Of a DNA stretch of 64,000 bases, positions 34,595 to 43,699 are shown piece by piece. The translations under genes and the position numbers were made by a program. Source of the DNA: Jutongia hominis (lineage in GTDB: Bacteria; Bacillota; Clostridia; Lachnospirales; Lachnospiraceae); contig NZ_JACRSW010000027.1 in the NCBI RefSeq assembly GCF_014384965.1, positions 124,001-188,000 of the forward strand, in the 5' to 3' direction. Each line of letters begins with the position of its first letter. Position 1 is the stretch's first letter. The notes below the pieces were generated by a model, which worked only from the letters and a program-made list of their open reading frames with translations, was not told the origin of the DNA and searched no databases.

Positions 34595-35440
34595 ATGACA
34601 AAGATAATTGATGGAAAAAAGATTTCTAAGGAAATCAAAGATGAGATCAAACAGCAGGTTGCTGAAATGAAAAAAGTAGGAAAAAATATTGCATTAGCAG
34701 TGATCCAGGTCGGAAACAATCCGGCTTCTACGGTATATGTAGGAAATAAAAAGAAAGCCTGTGCATATGTAGGAATTGAATCATTTTCCTATGAACTGCC
34801 GGAAGAGACAACACAGGAAGAGTTACTTGCTCTTGTAGAAGAGCTGAATAAGAAAAAAGAAGTCAATGGCATTTTAGTTCAGCTTCCATTGCCAAAGCAT
34901 ATTGATGAAGACAAAGTGATTAAAGCGATCGATCCGAGCAAAGATGTAGATGGTTTCCATCCGGAAAATGTCGGTGCCCTGAGTATCGGACAGGAAGGTT
35001 TTGTATCCTGCACACCGGCAGGAATCATTGAACTGTTAAAGCGTTCCGATATTTCAATTGATGGAAAAGAATGCGTGATCATTGGCAGAAGTAATATTGT
35101 CGGAAAACCGATGGCACTTTTACTTTTGCGTGAGAATGGAACGGTAACCGTAACACATTCGCACACAAAGAATCTGAAAGAAGTAGCTAAAAGAGCAGAT
35201 ATCTTAGTTGTAGCGATCGGTAAGACAAAGATGGTCAATGAAGAATATGTTAAAGACGGTGCTGTTGTGATCGATGTCGGGATGGACCGCGATGAAAACG
35301 GAAAGCTTTGCGGCGATGTTGATTATGATGCTGTTTTTGATAAAGTCAGTGCGATCACACCGGTTCCGGGTGGCGTAGGACCTATGACGATCGCAATGCT
35401 ATTGCATAATTGCGTAGAATCTGCAAAGAGGAATGATTAA
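34595..35440 (+). CDS. folD: Bifunctional methylenetetrahydrofolate dehydrogenase/cyclohydrolase
   Basis: A 281-residue cytosolic enzyme interconverting 5,10-methylene-, 5,10-methenyl- and 10-formyl-tetrahydrofolate. Signatures include [12 protein letters not shown] with the catalytic lysine, [22 protein letters not shown], the NADP-binding [13 protein letters not shown] and the C-terminal [17 protein letters not shown] 34595 follows AAAGAGGAA. The 129 bases before it show no clear promoter or terminator. The stop overlaps the start region of rimO. Confidence 0.96.
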   Translation: MTKIIDGKKISKEIKDEIKQQVAEMKKVGKNIALAVIQVGNNPASTVYVGNKKKACAYVGIESFSYELPEETTQEELLALVEELNKKKEVNGILVQLPLPKHIDEDKVIKAIDPSKDVDGFHPENVGALSIGQEGFVSCTPAGIIELLKRSDISIDGKECVIIGRSNIVGKPMALLLLRENGTVTVTHSHTKNLKEVAKRADILVVAIGKTKMVNEEYVKDGAVVIDVGMDRDENGKLCGDVDYDAVFDKVSAITPVPGGVGPMTIAMLLHNCVESAKRND

Positions 35441-35465
35441 ACAAAAGAATGCGAGGAAAAAAGCG

Positions 35466-36821
35466 TTGAATATTTATTTTGTATCATTAGGATGTGATAA
35501 GAATCTGGTGGACAGCGAAATGATGATCACCGGTCTTAGAAAAGCCGGGCATTGCATTATTGATAATGAGCAGGAAGCAGATATTATCGTAGTAAATACC
35601 TGCTGTTTTATCGGAGATGCAAAAGAAGAAAGTATTAATACATTGATCAATATGGGGGAATTCAAAACGTATGGCAAATGCAAGCTGCTAGTAGCCTGTG
35701 GATGTCTTGCACAGCGTTATCATAAAGAGATCCGTGAACAGATCCCGGAAGTAGATGTGATCATTGGTACGATGAGCTATGAAGCTTTAAATGAAGCGAT
35801 CGACGAATGTCTTTTGCATGAAGGAGAAACAAAGGAATGCTTAGAAAGTATTGATTATCTTCCAAAACCATTGCATGACAGAGACAGTATGTCGGGGGGA
35901 TATTTTGCCTATTTAAAGATTGCCGAAGGATGTGATAAATGTTGTACCTATTGCATCATTCCGAAAGTTCGTGGAAAATATCGCAGTGTGGCAATGGAAG
36001 ATATTCTTGCACAGGCACGACACCTTGTTGACAACGGTGCGAAAGAATTGATCTTAGTTGCACAGGAGACAACCTTATATGGAAAAGACCTGTATGGGGA
36101 AAAGTCTCTTCCGTTATTGTTAGAAAAACTGTCAGAAATTGACGAATTAAAGTGGATCCGTATTTTGTATTGCTATCCGGAAGAGATTACGGATGAATTG
36201 ATCGATGCGATCAAACGTCTTCCCAAAGTCTGCCATTATCTGGATATACCGATCCAGCATGGATCCGATCACATTTTAAAAAGAATGGGACGCTATACCG
36301 ATCAGGCAGAGATAAAAAGAATTGTATCAAAACTGCATGAGGAAATACCGGATATTGCATTACGAACTACGCTGATCACCGGATTTCCGGGAGAGACACA
36401 GCAGGATTTTGATATCTTAAAGGAATTCGTAAAGGAAATGAAATTCGAACGTCTGGGTGTTTTTACCTATTCACGGGAAGAAGACACAAAGGCAGCAGAA
36501 TTTGAACAGCAAGTGCCGCAAGAGATCAAAGAAGTCAGAAAAAATGAGATCATGGAGATTCAGCAGCAGATTGCTTTTGCATATTGTAAAGAGCAGATCG
36601 GCCGTGTAATGGAGGTAATGATCGAAGGCAGACTTCCGGAAGAGGGTGTCTATATTGCAAGAACTTATATGGATGCACCGGACATTGACGGATATGTTTT
36701 TGTAGAGAGTGAATGGAATCTGATCTCCGGTGATTTTATTACAGTTGAAATTATTGGTGCAGACGAGTATGATTTAATTGGAAAAGTCGTTGAGGATGAC
36801 AGCGAAGGAGTGGAGGCTTAA
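35466..36821 (+). CDS. rimO: Ribosomal protein S12 methylthiotransferase
   Basis: A radical-SAM enzyme that adds methylthio to an aspartate of ribosomal protein S12. It has the N-terminal UPF0004 domain (FVSLGCDKNLVDSEMM, NTCCFIGDAKEES, CGCLAQRY), the SAM cluster CDKCCTYCIIPKVRGKYRS and a TRAM end. The start is a choice. TTG 35466 has GCGAGGA eight bases upstream and gives the family-typical start xNIYFVSLGCDKN. ATG 35433 overlaps folD, has AAAGAGG too close and would add 11 residues. I prefer TTG (451 residues). It overlaps or abuts folD and pgsA, so the three are one operon. Confidence 0.94.
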   Translation: MNIYFVSLGCDKNLVDSEMMITGLRKAGHCIIDNEQEADIIVVNTCCFIGDAKEESINTLINMGEFKTYGKCKLLVACGCLAQRYHKEIREQIPEVDVIIGTMSYEALNEAIDECLLHEGETKECLESIDYLPKPLHDRDSMSGGYFAYLKIAEGCDKCCTYCIIPKVRGKYRSVAMEDILAQARHLVDNGAKELILVAQETTLYGKDLYGEKSLPLLLEKLSEIDELKWIRILYCYPEEITDELIDAIKRLPKVCHYLDIPIQHGSDHILKRMGRYTDQAEIKRIVSKLHEEIPDIALRTTLITGFPGETQQDFDILKEFVKEMKFERLGVFTYSREEDTKAAEFEQQVPQEIKEVRKNEIMEIQQQIAFAYCKEQIGRVMEVMIEGRLPEEGVYIARTYMDAPDIDGYVFVESEWNLISGDFITVEIIGADEYDLIGKVVEDDSEGVEA

Positions 36822-36822
36822 A

Positions 36823-37371
36823 ATGAATTTACCAAATAAAATAACAATGATCAGAGTGATCCTGATTCCTTTTTTTGTGTTTTTTATGTTAACTGATTTT
36901 GTTCCGTATTCGAATGTGATCGCAGTCGCGATCTTTATTGTGGCAAGTCTGACGGATACATTGGATGGTTATCTTGCAAGAAAATATGAATTGGTATCGA
37001 ATTTCGGAAAATTTATGGATCCGCTTGCAGATAAGCTTTTGGTCTGCTCTGCTTTAGTATGTTTTGTAGCAGATGCATCCAATCCAATGCCGGTCTGGGG
37101 CGTTATCATTATAATCAGCCGTGATTTTATCATCAGTGGTTTTCGTCTGGTTGCATCCGATGCCGGTGTCGTGATCGCGGCAAGCTGGTGGGGAAAGATC
37201 AAGACAGTTGTACAGATGCTGATGTCTGTTTTATTAATTCTGAATTTTTCGGGAACTGTGATCGATATCGTAGAATATGTTTTCATCTATGCCGCAATCA
37301 TTTTAACGGTTGTTTCGTTGATCGATTATCTGTATAAGAACTGGAAAGTCTTAGATGATGGGAATATGTAA
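36823..37371 (+). CDS. pgsA: CDP-diacylglycerol--glycerol-3-phosphate 3-phosphatidyltransferase
   Basis: A 182-residue membrane enzyme making phosphatidylglycerol phosphate, the first step to phosphatidylglycerol. The CDP-alcohol phosphotransferase motif is present as DTLDGYLARKYELVSNFGKFMDPLADK, with several membrane helices around it. ATG 36823 starts one base after the rimO stop, with GGAGTGGAGG upstream. The pgsA-cinA neighbourhood is common in Firmicutes. Confidence 0.94.
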   Translation: MNLPNKITMIRVILIPFFVFFMLTDFVPYSNVIAVAIFIVASLTDTLDGYLARKYELVSNFGKFMDPLADKLLVCSALVCFVADASNPMPVWGVIIIISRDFIISGFRLVASDAGVVIAASWWGKIKTVVQMLMSVLLILNFSGTVIDIVEYVFIYAAIILTVVSLIDYLYKNWKVLDDGNM

Positions 37372-37386
37372 AAGAGGTTGGAAAGT

Positions 37387-37863
37387 ATGGATGCAAAAGA
37401 AACTCTTGTTTTTGAACTAAAAAAAAGAAAAATGCATATTTCAACAGCTGAATCCTGTACAGCCGGTCTGGTAGCAGCAACGATCGTTGATGTATCAGGA
37501 GCATCTGAAGTGTTCGAAGAAGGATATATCACGTATTCTGACCGTGTCAAACAAAAGGTACTGCATGTGCCCAGGGAAGTGTTAAAAGCACATACGGCAG
37601 TCAGCAGACAGACAGCAGAATGGATGGCAAAAGGGGTGCATACGGTTACAGAATCAGAAATTACCATATCTGTTACCGGATATGCGGGTCCGTTTGATGC
37701 AGAAGACGGAACAAAAGCCGGAACGGTTTATATCGGTACCTGGTATCAGGATGAACCTGCTGTAAAAGAGTTTCATTTTACCGGAGACCGTAAGGATGTC
37801 AGAATGCAAGCAGTAAATGAAGCGATTCGATTTGCATTAGAGAGGATTACACAAAGTGAGTAA
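37387..37863 (+). CDS. CinA C-terminal domain protein (nicotinamide-nucleotide amidase-like)
   Basis: A 158-residue stand-alone CinA-C domain (PncC/YgaD type), which in other bacteria deamidates NMN. Motifs include ISTAESCTAGLVAATIVDV with the catalytic serine and SVTGYAGP with GTVYIGT. In Bacillus the longer cinA is found at this place next to pgsA; here the N-terminal domain is missing. The normal SVTGIAGP motif has Tyr in place of Ile. ATG 37387 follows AGAGG; a TTG at 37378 sits too close to that site. It overlaps the next gene by 8 bases. Confidence 0.88.
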   Translation: MDAKETLVFELKKRKMHISTAESCTAGLVAATIVDVSGASEVFEEGYITYSDRVKQKVLHVPREVLKAHTAVSRQTAEWMAKGVHTVTESEITISVTGYAGPFDAEDGTKAGTVYIGTWYQDEPAVKEFHFTGDRKDVRMQAVNEAIRFALERITQSE

Positions 37864-39091
37864 AGTAGTAATTGTTGGCGGTGGAGCTGCAGGAATGATG
37901 GCTGCGATCAGTGCAGCACAGGCAGGGCATAAGGTTACACTGTTTGAAAAAAATGAAAAACTCGGAAAGAAAATCTATATTACAGGAAAAGGCAGATGCA
38001 ATGTAACAAATGACAGTGATGTGGAAAGCCTGCTATCCCATGTAACGAGAAATCCGAAGTTTTTATATAGTGCTTTTTATACATGGGACAGCTTTTTAAT
38101 GCAGGATTTCTTGGAAAAAGAAGGATTGTCTTTGAAAACAGAACGTGGAAACCGTGTATTTCCGGCATCCGATCATTCATCCGATGTGATCAGAACGCTT
38201 TACAGCGCAATGAAAAAAAGAGGTGTTACTATATATTTACATACAGAAGTGAAAAAAATCCTGTGTAAAGAGGGGACATGTTATGGGGTATGTGTCAGTC
38301 GTGACCATAAGCTGGAAGAAATATTGGCAGATGCTGTGATCGTGGCAACAGGCGGCATTTCGTATCCATCGACCGGATCGACAGGAGATGGGTATCGTTT
38401 TGCACAAGAAAGCGGACATATCGTTGAGAAAACCTATCCGTCCCTGATCCCTTTTAATGTCAAAGAAGATTATATTATGCAAATGCAGGGACTTGCTTTA
38501 AAAAATGTAACATTAACGATCAAAAAAGGCAAAAAAACAGTTTATGATGAACTTGGAGAAATGCTTTTTACGCATTTTGGTGTGAGTGGACCGATTGTGT
38601 TATCGGCAAGCAGCCTGATCAGTGGAAACGATGTGTCGCAATATCAGGCATCGATCGATCTGAAACCGGCTTTATCTAAGCAGCAGCTTGATGAAAGGAT
38701 CCTGCGTGATTTTAAGAATGCAAGTAACAGTTTTTTTAAGAACAGTTTAGGAAAGCTTCTTCCGGCAAAAATGATCCCGGTCATTGTTTTGTTATCGGGA
38801 ATCCCGGAAGATAAGAAAGTCAATGAGATCACAAAAGAAGAAAGAAAAACACTTGTGCAATTGATCAAAGAATTTCCGTTTACGATCGAAAGTCTCAGAG
38901 GATATAATGAAGCGATCATTACACGAGGGGGAGTTTCCATTAAAGAGATCAATCCGGGAACAATGGAATCAAAGAAAGTTGCAAATTTGTATTTTGCAGG
39001 AGAAGTGTTAGACCTGGATGCAAAAACAGGTGGTTATAATTTACAGATCGCATGGTCTACCGGATATCTGGCAGGCTTATCGGTACAATAA
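37856..39091 (+). CDS. HI0933/BaiN-family flavoprotein
   Basis: A 411-residue FAD-binding oxidoreductase. A dinucleotide fold starts at the N-terminus (VVIVGGGAAGMMAAISAAQ, TLFEKNEKLGKKIYITGKGRCNVTN), a second motif is VIVATGGISYPSTGSTGDGYRFA, and the C-terminal FAD contact is YFAGEVLDLDAKTGGYNLQIAW. The family includes proteins annotated as BaiN, but the reaction is not certain. The start is GTG 37856 after AGAGGA, overlapping the CinA-C gene by 8 bases. It precedes cmk, an order seen in many Clostridia. Confidence 0.88.
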   Translation: MSKVVIVGGGAAGMMAAISAAQAGHKVTLFEKNEKLGKKIYITGKGRCNVTNDSDVESLLSHVTRNPKFLYSAFYTWDSFLMQDFLEKEGLSLKTERGNRVFPASDHSSDVIRTLYSAMKKRGVTIYLHTEVKKILCKEGTCYGVCVSRDHKLEEILADAVIVATGGISYPSTGSTGDGYRFAQESGHIVEKTYPSLIPFNVKEDYIMQMQGLALKNVTLTIKKGKKTVYDELGEMLFTHFGVSGPIVLSASSLISGNDVSQYQASIDLKPALSKQQLDERILRDFKNASNSFFKNSLGKLLPAKMIPVIVLLSGIPEDKKVNEITKEERKTLVQLIKEFPFTIESLRGYNEAIITRGGVSIKEINPGTMESKKVANLYFAGEVLDLDAKTGGYNLQIAWSTGYLAGLSVQ

Positions 39092-39112
39092 AAGAAAAGG
39101 AAGGAAGAAAAA

Positions 39113-39781
39113 ATGTTTAGTATTGCTATTGATGGTCCGGCAGGAGCAGGAAAAAGTACGATCGCAAAGGAGGTTGCCAAAAGACTTGGCTTTATCTATG
39201 TAGATACCGGAGCAATGTATCGCTCTATGGCACTTTACTTTTTAAGAAACGGTATTGCCGCTTCCGATGAAGAAAAGATCGGGGAAGCATGCAAAGATAT
39301 TGATGTATCGCTTGCGTATGAGAACGGCGAACAGCAGGTTCTGTTAAATGGAGAGAATGTCAACGCATTTATCCGCACGGAAGAAGTCAGCATGATGACT
39401 TCGGACACTTCAAAATATAAAAAAGTACGTGAAAAATTGTTAGATCTTCAAAGAAATTTAGCAAAGACACAGAATGTGATCATGGATGGACGTGATATCG
39501 GAACCTGTGTCTTACCGGATGCACCGTTAAAGATCTATCTGACTGCAAGCTCTAAAGAACGTGCAAGAAGAAGATATAAAGAGCAGCAGGAAAGAGGGAT
39601 CGAGTGTGATTTCGAGCAGATCGAAAAAGATATCATTGCCCGTGACAAGCAGGATATGAACCGTGCAGTAGCACCATTAAAAAAAGCAGATGATGCCGTG
39701 GTAGTAGATGCTTCCGATATGACGATCGAAGAAGTGGTTCGGAAATTTATGGATCTATATAAAGAAAAAAGTGCAAAATAA
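39113..39781 (+). CDS. cmk: Cytidylate kinase
   Basis: A 222-residue enzyme phosphorylating CMP and dCMP. The P-loop is IDGPAGAGKSTIAK, followed by YVDTGAMYRS and MDGRDIGTCVLPDA. The lid region is rich in Arg (SSKERARRRYKEQ). Length is normal. ATG 39113 follows AAAGGAAGGAAG. It is followed closely by ispH and rpsA, the conserved clostridial order. Confidence 0.95.
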   Translation: MFSIAIDGPAGAGKSTIAKEVAKRLGFIYVDTGAMYRSMALYFLRNGIAASDEEKIGEACKDIDVSLAYENGEQQVLLNGENVNAFIRTEEVSMMTSDTSKYKKVREKLLDLQRNLAKTQNVIMDGRDIGTCVLPDAPLKIYLTASSKERARRRYKEQQERGIECDFEQIEKDIIARDKQDMNRAVAPLKKADDAVVVDASDMTIEEVVRKFMDLYKEKSAK

Positions 39782-39804
39782 AAAGTATAAAAGAGGATAG
39801 AAGA

Positions 39805-40653
39805 ATGGAAGTAACGGTTGCAAAAAGTGCAGGATTCTGTTTTGGAGTCAAAAGAGCCGTCGATATGGTGTATGAAGAAGCAAAAAAGAATACAAAGGTC
39901 TACACATTAGGGCCGATCATTCATAATGAACAGGTTGTGCAGGATCTTGAATCGAAAGGTGTGCAGGTGCTTCATTCTATTGATGAGCTGAAAGAAGAAA
40001 AAGATGCTGTTGTGATCATCCGTTCGCATGGTATCACAAAACAGATGCAGGATGCGTTAGAAAAAAAAGAAATTTCCATCGTGGATGCGACCTGCCCGTT
40101 TGTAAAAAAGATCCATAATATCGTTCATGAAAAGTGGAACGAAGGATATGAGATCATCGTAGTAGGCAGTGCAAAGCACCCGGAAGTACAGGGAATCTGT
40201 GGTTGGTGTGATAATTGCTGTAGCGTGATTGAAACGCTTGAAGAGGCACAAAAATATACACAGAAAGAACCGAAAAAAATCTGTATTGTGGCACAAACGA
40301 CATTTAATTACAAGAAATTTGAAGATATAGTTGATATTTTATTAAAAAAGAGTTATGATATACTTGTTATGAATACAATTTGCAACGCTACCGAAGTGCG
40401 TCAGACAGAAGCGGGGACCATTGCGAGGAACTCCGACGCGATGATAGTGATAGGTGGAAAACACAGTTCGAACACCCAGAAGCTTTATGAAATATGCAAA
40501 AAGGAGTGCTTGAACACACATTTTATACAGACACTTGATGACCTGGATTTGAATCTTTTTCAGTCCTTTCGTAGCGTGGGTATTACTGCCGGGGCTTCAA
40601 CCCCAAATAATATTATTAAGGAGGTTCAATCATATGTCAGACATGAACAATGA
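39805..40653 (+). CDS. ispH: 4-hydroxy-3-methylbut-2-enyl diphosphate reductase
   Basis: A 282-residue iron-sulfur enzyme forming IPP and DMAPP, the last step of the MEP isoprenoid pathway. The cluster cysteines sit in AKSAGFCFGVKRAVD, VDATCPFV and TICNAT; TAGASTPNN near the end is the substrate-binding motif. In many Clostridia IspH and ribosomal protein S1 are one fused protein. Here the genes are separate but overlap by 20 bases, with the S1 ribosome binding site inside the ispH 3' end. Confidence 0.95.
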   Translation: MEVTVAKSAGFCFGVKRAVDMVYEEAKKNTKVYTLGPIIHNEQVVQDLESKGVQVLHSIDELKEEKDAVVIIRSHGITKQMQDALEKKEISIVDATCPFVKKIHNIVHEKWNEGYEIIVVGSAKHPEVQGICGWCDNCCSVIETLEEAQKYTQKEPKKICIVAQTTFNYKKFEDIVDILLKKSYDILVMNTICNATEVRQTEAGTIARNSDAMIVIGGKHSSNTQKLYEICKKECLNTHFIQTLDDLDLNLFQSFRSVGITAGASTPNNIIKEVQSYVRHEQ

Positions 40654-41731
40654 ATTTGAACAGTTATTGGAAGAATCATTAGTAACAATCCACAATGGGG
40701 AGATTGTAGAAGGGACAGTTATCAGCGTTAAGGAAGATGAAATCGTTCTCAACATCGGTTACAAAGCTGATGGTATCATTACAAGAAATGAGTACAGCAA
40801 TCAGCCAATCGATCTTACTACTGTAGTAAAAGAGGGAGATACGATGAAGGCAAAAGTCTTAAAGGTAAATGATGGCGAAGGCCAGGTTCTCCTTACTTAC
40901 AAACGTCTTGCAATGGAAAAGAGCAACGAACGTATCAAAGAAGCTTTTGAAAACAAAGAAGTATTAAAAGCTCCTGTTTCTGCTGTATTATCAGGTGGTT
41001 TAAGTGTTGTTGTGGATGAAACAAAAGTATTTATTCCTGCAAGTCTTGTTTCAGATTCTTATGAAAAGGATCTTACAAAGTATGCCGGACAGGAAATCGA
41101 ATTTGTGATCAGCGAATTCAATCCTAAGAAGAGAAGAATTATCGGTGACAGAAAGCAGTTATTAGTTGCTGAGAAGAAGAAACTTCAGGAAGAATTATTT
41201 GCTAAGATCCATGTTGGTGATGTTGTAGAAGGTACTGTAAAGAATCTTACTGACTTTGGTGCATTCATTGATTTGGGCGGAGCAGATGGTCTTCTTCATA
41301 TTTCAGAAATGTCATGGGGACGTGTTGAAAATCCTAAGAAAGTATTTAATGTTGGAGATAAGACAAAAGTCCTTATTAAAGATATCAAAGATGATAAGAT
41401 TGCTCTTAGCTTAAAATTCGAAGATCAGAACCCATGGTTAGATGCTGAGGAGAAGTATGGCGTTGGTTCTGTTGTGAAAGGTAAAGTGGCAAGAATGGCA
41501 GACTTCGGTGCATTCGTTGAGTTAGAGCCGGGTGTAGATGCATTACTTCATGTATCACAGATTTCAAAAGATCATGTTGATAAGCCTTCTGATGTGTTAA
41601 AGGTTGGTCAGGAAGTAGAAGCTAAAGTTGTAGACTTCAAGAAAGATGAGCATAAGATCAGCTTAAGCATGAAAGCTTTATTAAATGATTCTGATGAAGC
41701 AGAAGAAGTTGTTGCTGACACAGAAGAATAA
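40634..41731 (+). CDS. rpsA: S1 RNA-binding-domain protein, ribosomal protein S1 type
   Basis: A 365-residue protein with four S1 domains (about residues 17-88, 104-172, 189-262 and 277-346) and an acidic tail. It binds mRNA and, as in other Firmicutes with short S1 versions, may act at initiation or in other RNA processes. Domains 3 and 4 carry clean S1 motifs (VKNLTDFGAFIDLGGADGLLHISEMSW; VARMADFGAFVELEPGVDALLHVSQIS). ATG 40634 follows a full TAAGGAGG. It overlaps ispH by 20 bases in another frame. Confidence 0.92.
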   Translation: MSDMNNEFEQLLEESLVTIHNGEIVEGTVISVKEDEIVLNIGYKADGIITRNEYSNQPIDLTTVVKEGDTMKAKVLKVNDGEGQVLLTYKRLAMEKSNERIKEAFENKEVLKAPVSAVLSGGLSVVVDETKVFIPASLVSDSYEKDLTKYAGQEIEFVISEFNPKKRRIIGDRKQLLVAEKKKLQEELFAKIHVGDVVEGTVKNLTDFGAFIDLGGADGLLHISEMSWGRVENPKKVFNVGDKTKVLIKDIKDDKIALSLKFEDQNPWLDAEEKYGVGSVVKGKVARMADFGAFVELEPGVDALLHVSQISKDHVDKPSDVLKVGQEVEAKVVDFKKDEHKISLSMKALLNDSDEAEEVVADTEE

Positions 41732-41780
41732 TTAAAATTGCAAAGCGTGGAAAGATTTCAGGCAGATGCAATGTGAAAGT

Positions 41781-41816
41781 ACGCCAATCTGTTTATACAG
41801 GTTGGCGTGTTTTTTA
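41781..41816 (+). terminator. Terminator after rpsA
   Basis: ACGCCAATCTG pairs with CAGGTTGGCGT (one G-U pair) around TTTATA, followed by GTTTTTTAG. It separates the long operon from cheR. Confidence 0.85.
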
Positions 41817-41846
41817 GCTTATGTTCATGGAAAAGGAGAAAAGTTT

Positions 41847-42623
41847 ATGGGAGATTATGAAGTATTTAAGGAGAAAGTGTTTCAACTGACAAAAATTGAT
41901 CTAAGCTGCTATAAAGAGCGTCAGATGAAAAGACGGATCGATGCTTTGATCACAAAAGCAAAGATTACTTCTTATGAAGCATATATCCAGGTATTAAAGA
42001 CGAACAAAGATATGTTAGAAGAATTTGTGGCATATCTTACAATCAATGTCTCAGAGTTTTATCGTAATCCGGAACAGTGGAAGTTATTGGAAGCGGATAT
42101 CTTTCCTTACCTGTTAAAAAAATTTGGCAATACGATCAAAGTATGGAGTGCTGCCTGTTCGACAGGTGATGAACCATATACATTGGTTATGGTCTTATCA
42201 AAATTCATCCCATTGAATAAAATACAGATTATTGCTACGGATATTGATAAGCAGGTATTAGAAAAAGCACAGCTTGGCATTTATGATGAAAAAAGCCTGA
42301 AAGGTCTTCCGGAAGAGTTTAAGGACAAGTATTTTACGAAGATTACAGATAAGAAGTTTCAGATCAAGGATGAAGTCAAGAAATGTGTAAAATTCAGCCA
42401 GCATAATCTGCTCAAAGATAAATATCCTGATCGCTGTGATCTGATCGTATGTCGTAATGTTATGATCTATTTTACAGAAGAAGCAAAGCAGGTAATGTAT
42501 CAGAAATTCAATGATGCATTGAAAAAGGATGGTATTCTTTTTGTGGGAAGTACCGAACAGATCATTTCTCCGGCTACGTACAGCTTCTCAACCTATAAAT
42601 CGTTCTTCTATAAAAAAGAATAA
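41847..42623 (+). CDS. cheR: Chemotaxis protein methyltransferase CheR
   Basis: A 258-residue SAM-dependent enzyme that methylates glutamates of chemoreceptors. The N-terminal helical domain (residues 1-75) and the catalytic domain are both present, with VWSAACSTGDEPYTLVM as SAM site and CDLIVCRNVMIYFTEEAK. It has no other chemotaxis gene next to it in this window, but its presence suggests a motile or receptor-bearing organism. ATG 41847 follows AAAGGAG; the frame upstream to 41766 crosses the rpsA terminator and is not coding. Confidence 0.93.
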   Translation: MGDYEVFKEKVFQLTKIDLSCYKERQMKRRIDALITKAKITSYEAYIQVLKTNKDMLEEFVAYLTINVSEFYRNPEQWKLLEADIFPYLLKKFGNTIKVWSAACSTGDEPYTLVMVLSKFIPLNKIQIIATDIDKQVLEKAQLGIYDEKSLKGLPEEFKDKYFTKITDKKFQIKDEVKKCVKFSQHNLLKDKYPDRCDLIVCRNVMIYFTEEAKQVMYQKFNDALKKDGILFVGSTEQIISPATYSFSTYKSFFYKKE

Positions 42624-42688
42624 TAGTAAAAAGACTGAATGTGTTTTAGAAATAAGAATATATAAAGTAATACGAAGGAGATTATAAG

Positions 42689-43642
42689 ATGTATCAATTC
42701 TTAGTTGATTTCATGTCAGCCAATCAGGTTATAATGATTGGCATGCTTGTGGCATTTGTTTTAACATTTTTATGCCTGCGTTTTCCGTTTTCTTTTCTTC
42801 CGAAGGACCAGGGAAGAGAATATGCGATCAATGGTGCACTTTCAAAAGGAAAGATCCGCGGTGTCGGACTGATCCTGACAGCGGTATTTATTCTTGTAAC
42901 ACTATTGGTGCTGCCTGTTGACAGAGAATATGTTGTTTATTGTATCTTGTTATTTGCAATGATGCTTAGCGGATATCTCGATGATGCATCTAAGAATCCA
43001 TGGAGTGATTATAAAAAAGGAGCGATCGATCTTGTCTTAGCCCTTTTGACGATGTGGAATTTTGTCAATTATAACCCGACAAAGATACATATCGGAAGTT
43101 TTGAATATGAAATTCCCGTGGCAGTTTTTTTTGTATTGGGGGTAATATTGATCTGGGTATCGATCAATGTGACAAATTGTTCCGATGGTGTGGATGGGCT
43201 TTGCGCGAGTCTTTGTTGTGTTACGATGACAGCGTTTGCGTTGCTGTTTTTACAACCTCTAGGAAAATATGCAGCCACATTATTTATTTTCGTAGCTGTT
43301 TTATTAGCTTATCTGTGCTTTAATTCTAAACCAAGCAGTATGTTGATGGGTGATGCCGGTTCCAGAGCATTGGGATTTTATATTGCTGTGATCGCAATGA
43401 AGACCGGACATCCGTTTGTTTACATTTTGCTGGCGGCAGTTTTGATCGTAGATGGTGGTATTGGTCTGATTAAGATCTTTTTGCTCCGCTTTTTGAAAAT
43501 TGCTGTTTTGAAGAATACTCGTACACCGTTACATGATCATGCAAGAAAAGGAAAAGGATGGTCTGATACACAGGTTGTATTCCGTTTCTGTATTATTCAG
43601 ATCCTGTTTGTATTGTTTGCCTATCTGGTCGTTGCACGATAA
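42689..43642 (+). CDS. MraY-family phospho-sugar transferase
   Basis: A 317-residue integral membrane enzyme with about ten helices. It has the family motifs GYLDDASKNPW (Asp pair), NVTNCSDGVDGL (catalytic Asp), MGDAGSRALGF, and RTPLHDHARKGKGWSDTQVVFRF, which resembles the PLHHHF end of MraY rather than WecA. It would transfer phospho-MurNAc-pentapeptide, or a related sugar phosphate, to undecaprenyl phosphate. It is not in a mur cluster, so it could be a second copy or the main one in a dispersed layout. ATG 42689 follows AAGGAG. Confidence 0.82.
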   Translation: MYQFLVDFMSANQVIMIGMLVAFVLTFLCLRFPFSFLPKDQGREYAINGALSKGKIRGVGLILTAVFILVTLLVLPVDREYVVYCILLFAMMLSGYLDDASKNPWSDYKKGAIDLVLALLTMWNFVNYNPTKIHIGSFEYEIPVAVFFVLGVILIWVSINVTNCSDGVDGLCASLCCVTMTAFALLFLQPLGKYAATLFIFVAVLLAYLCFNSKPSSMLMGDAGSRALGFYIAVIAMKTGHPFVYILLAAVLIVDGGIGLIKIFLLRFLKIAVLKNTRTPLHDHARKGKGWSDTQVVFRFCIIQILFVLFAYLVVAR

Positions 43643-43699
43643 ACATTTTTTTAGTACAATATTTTTTTAGAGATGTAATATGAATGGAGGCTTAGACAC

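Noticed and set aside
43650..43685. Possible FapR box (TTAGTAC) before plsX
   Set aside because: Only one half-site is visible and the expected inverted half is missing.
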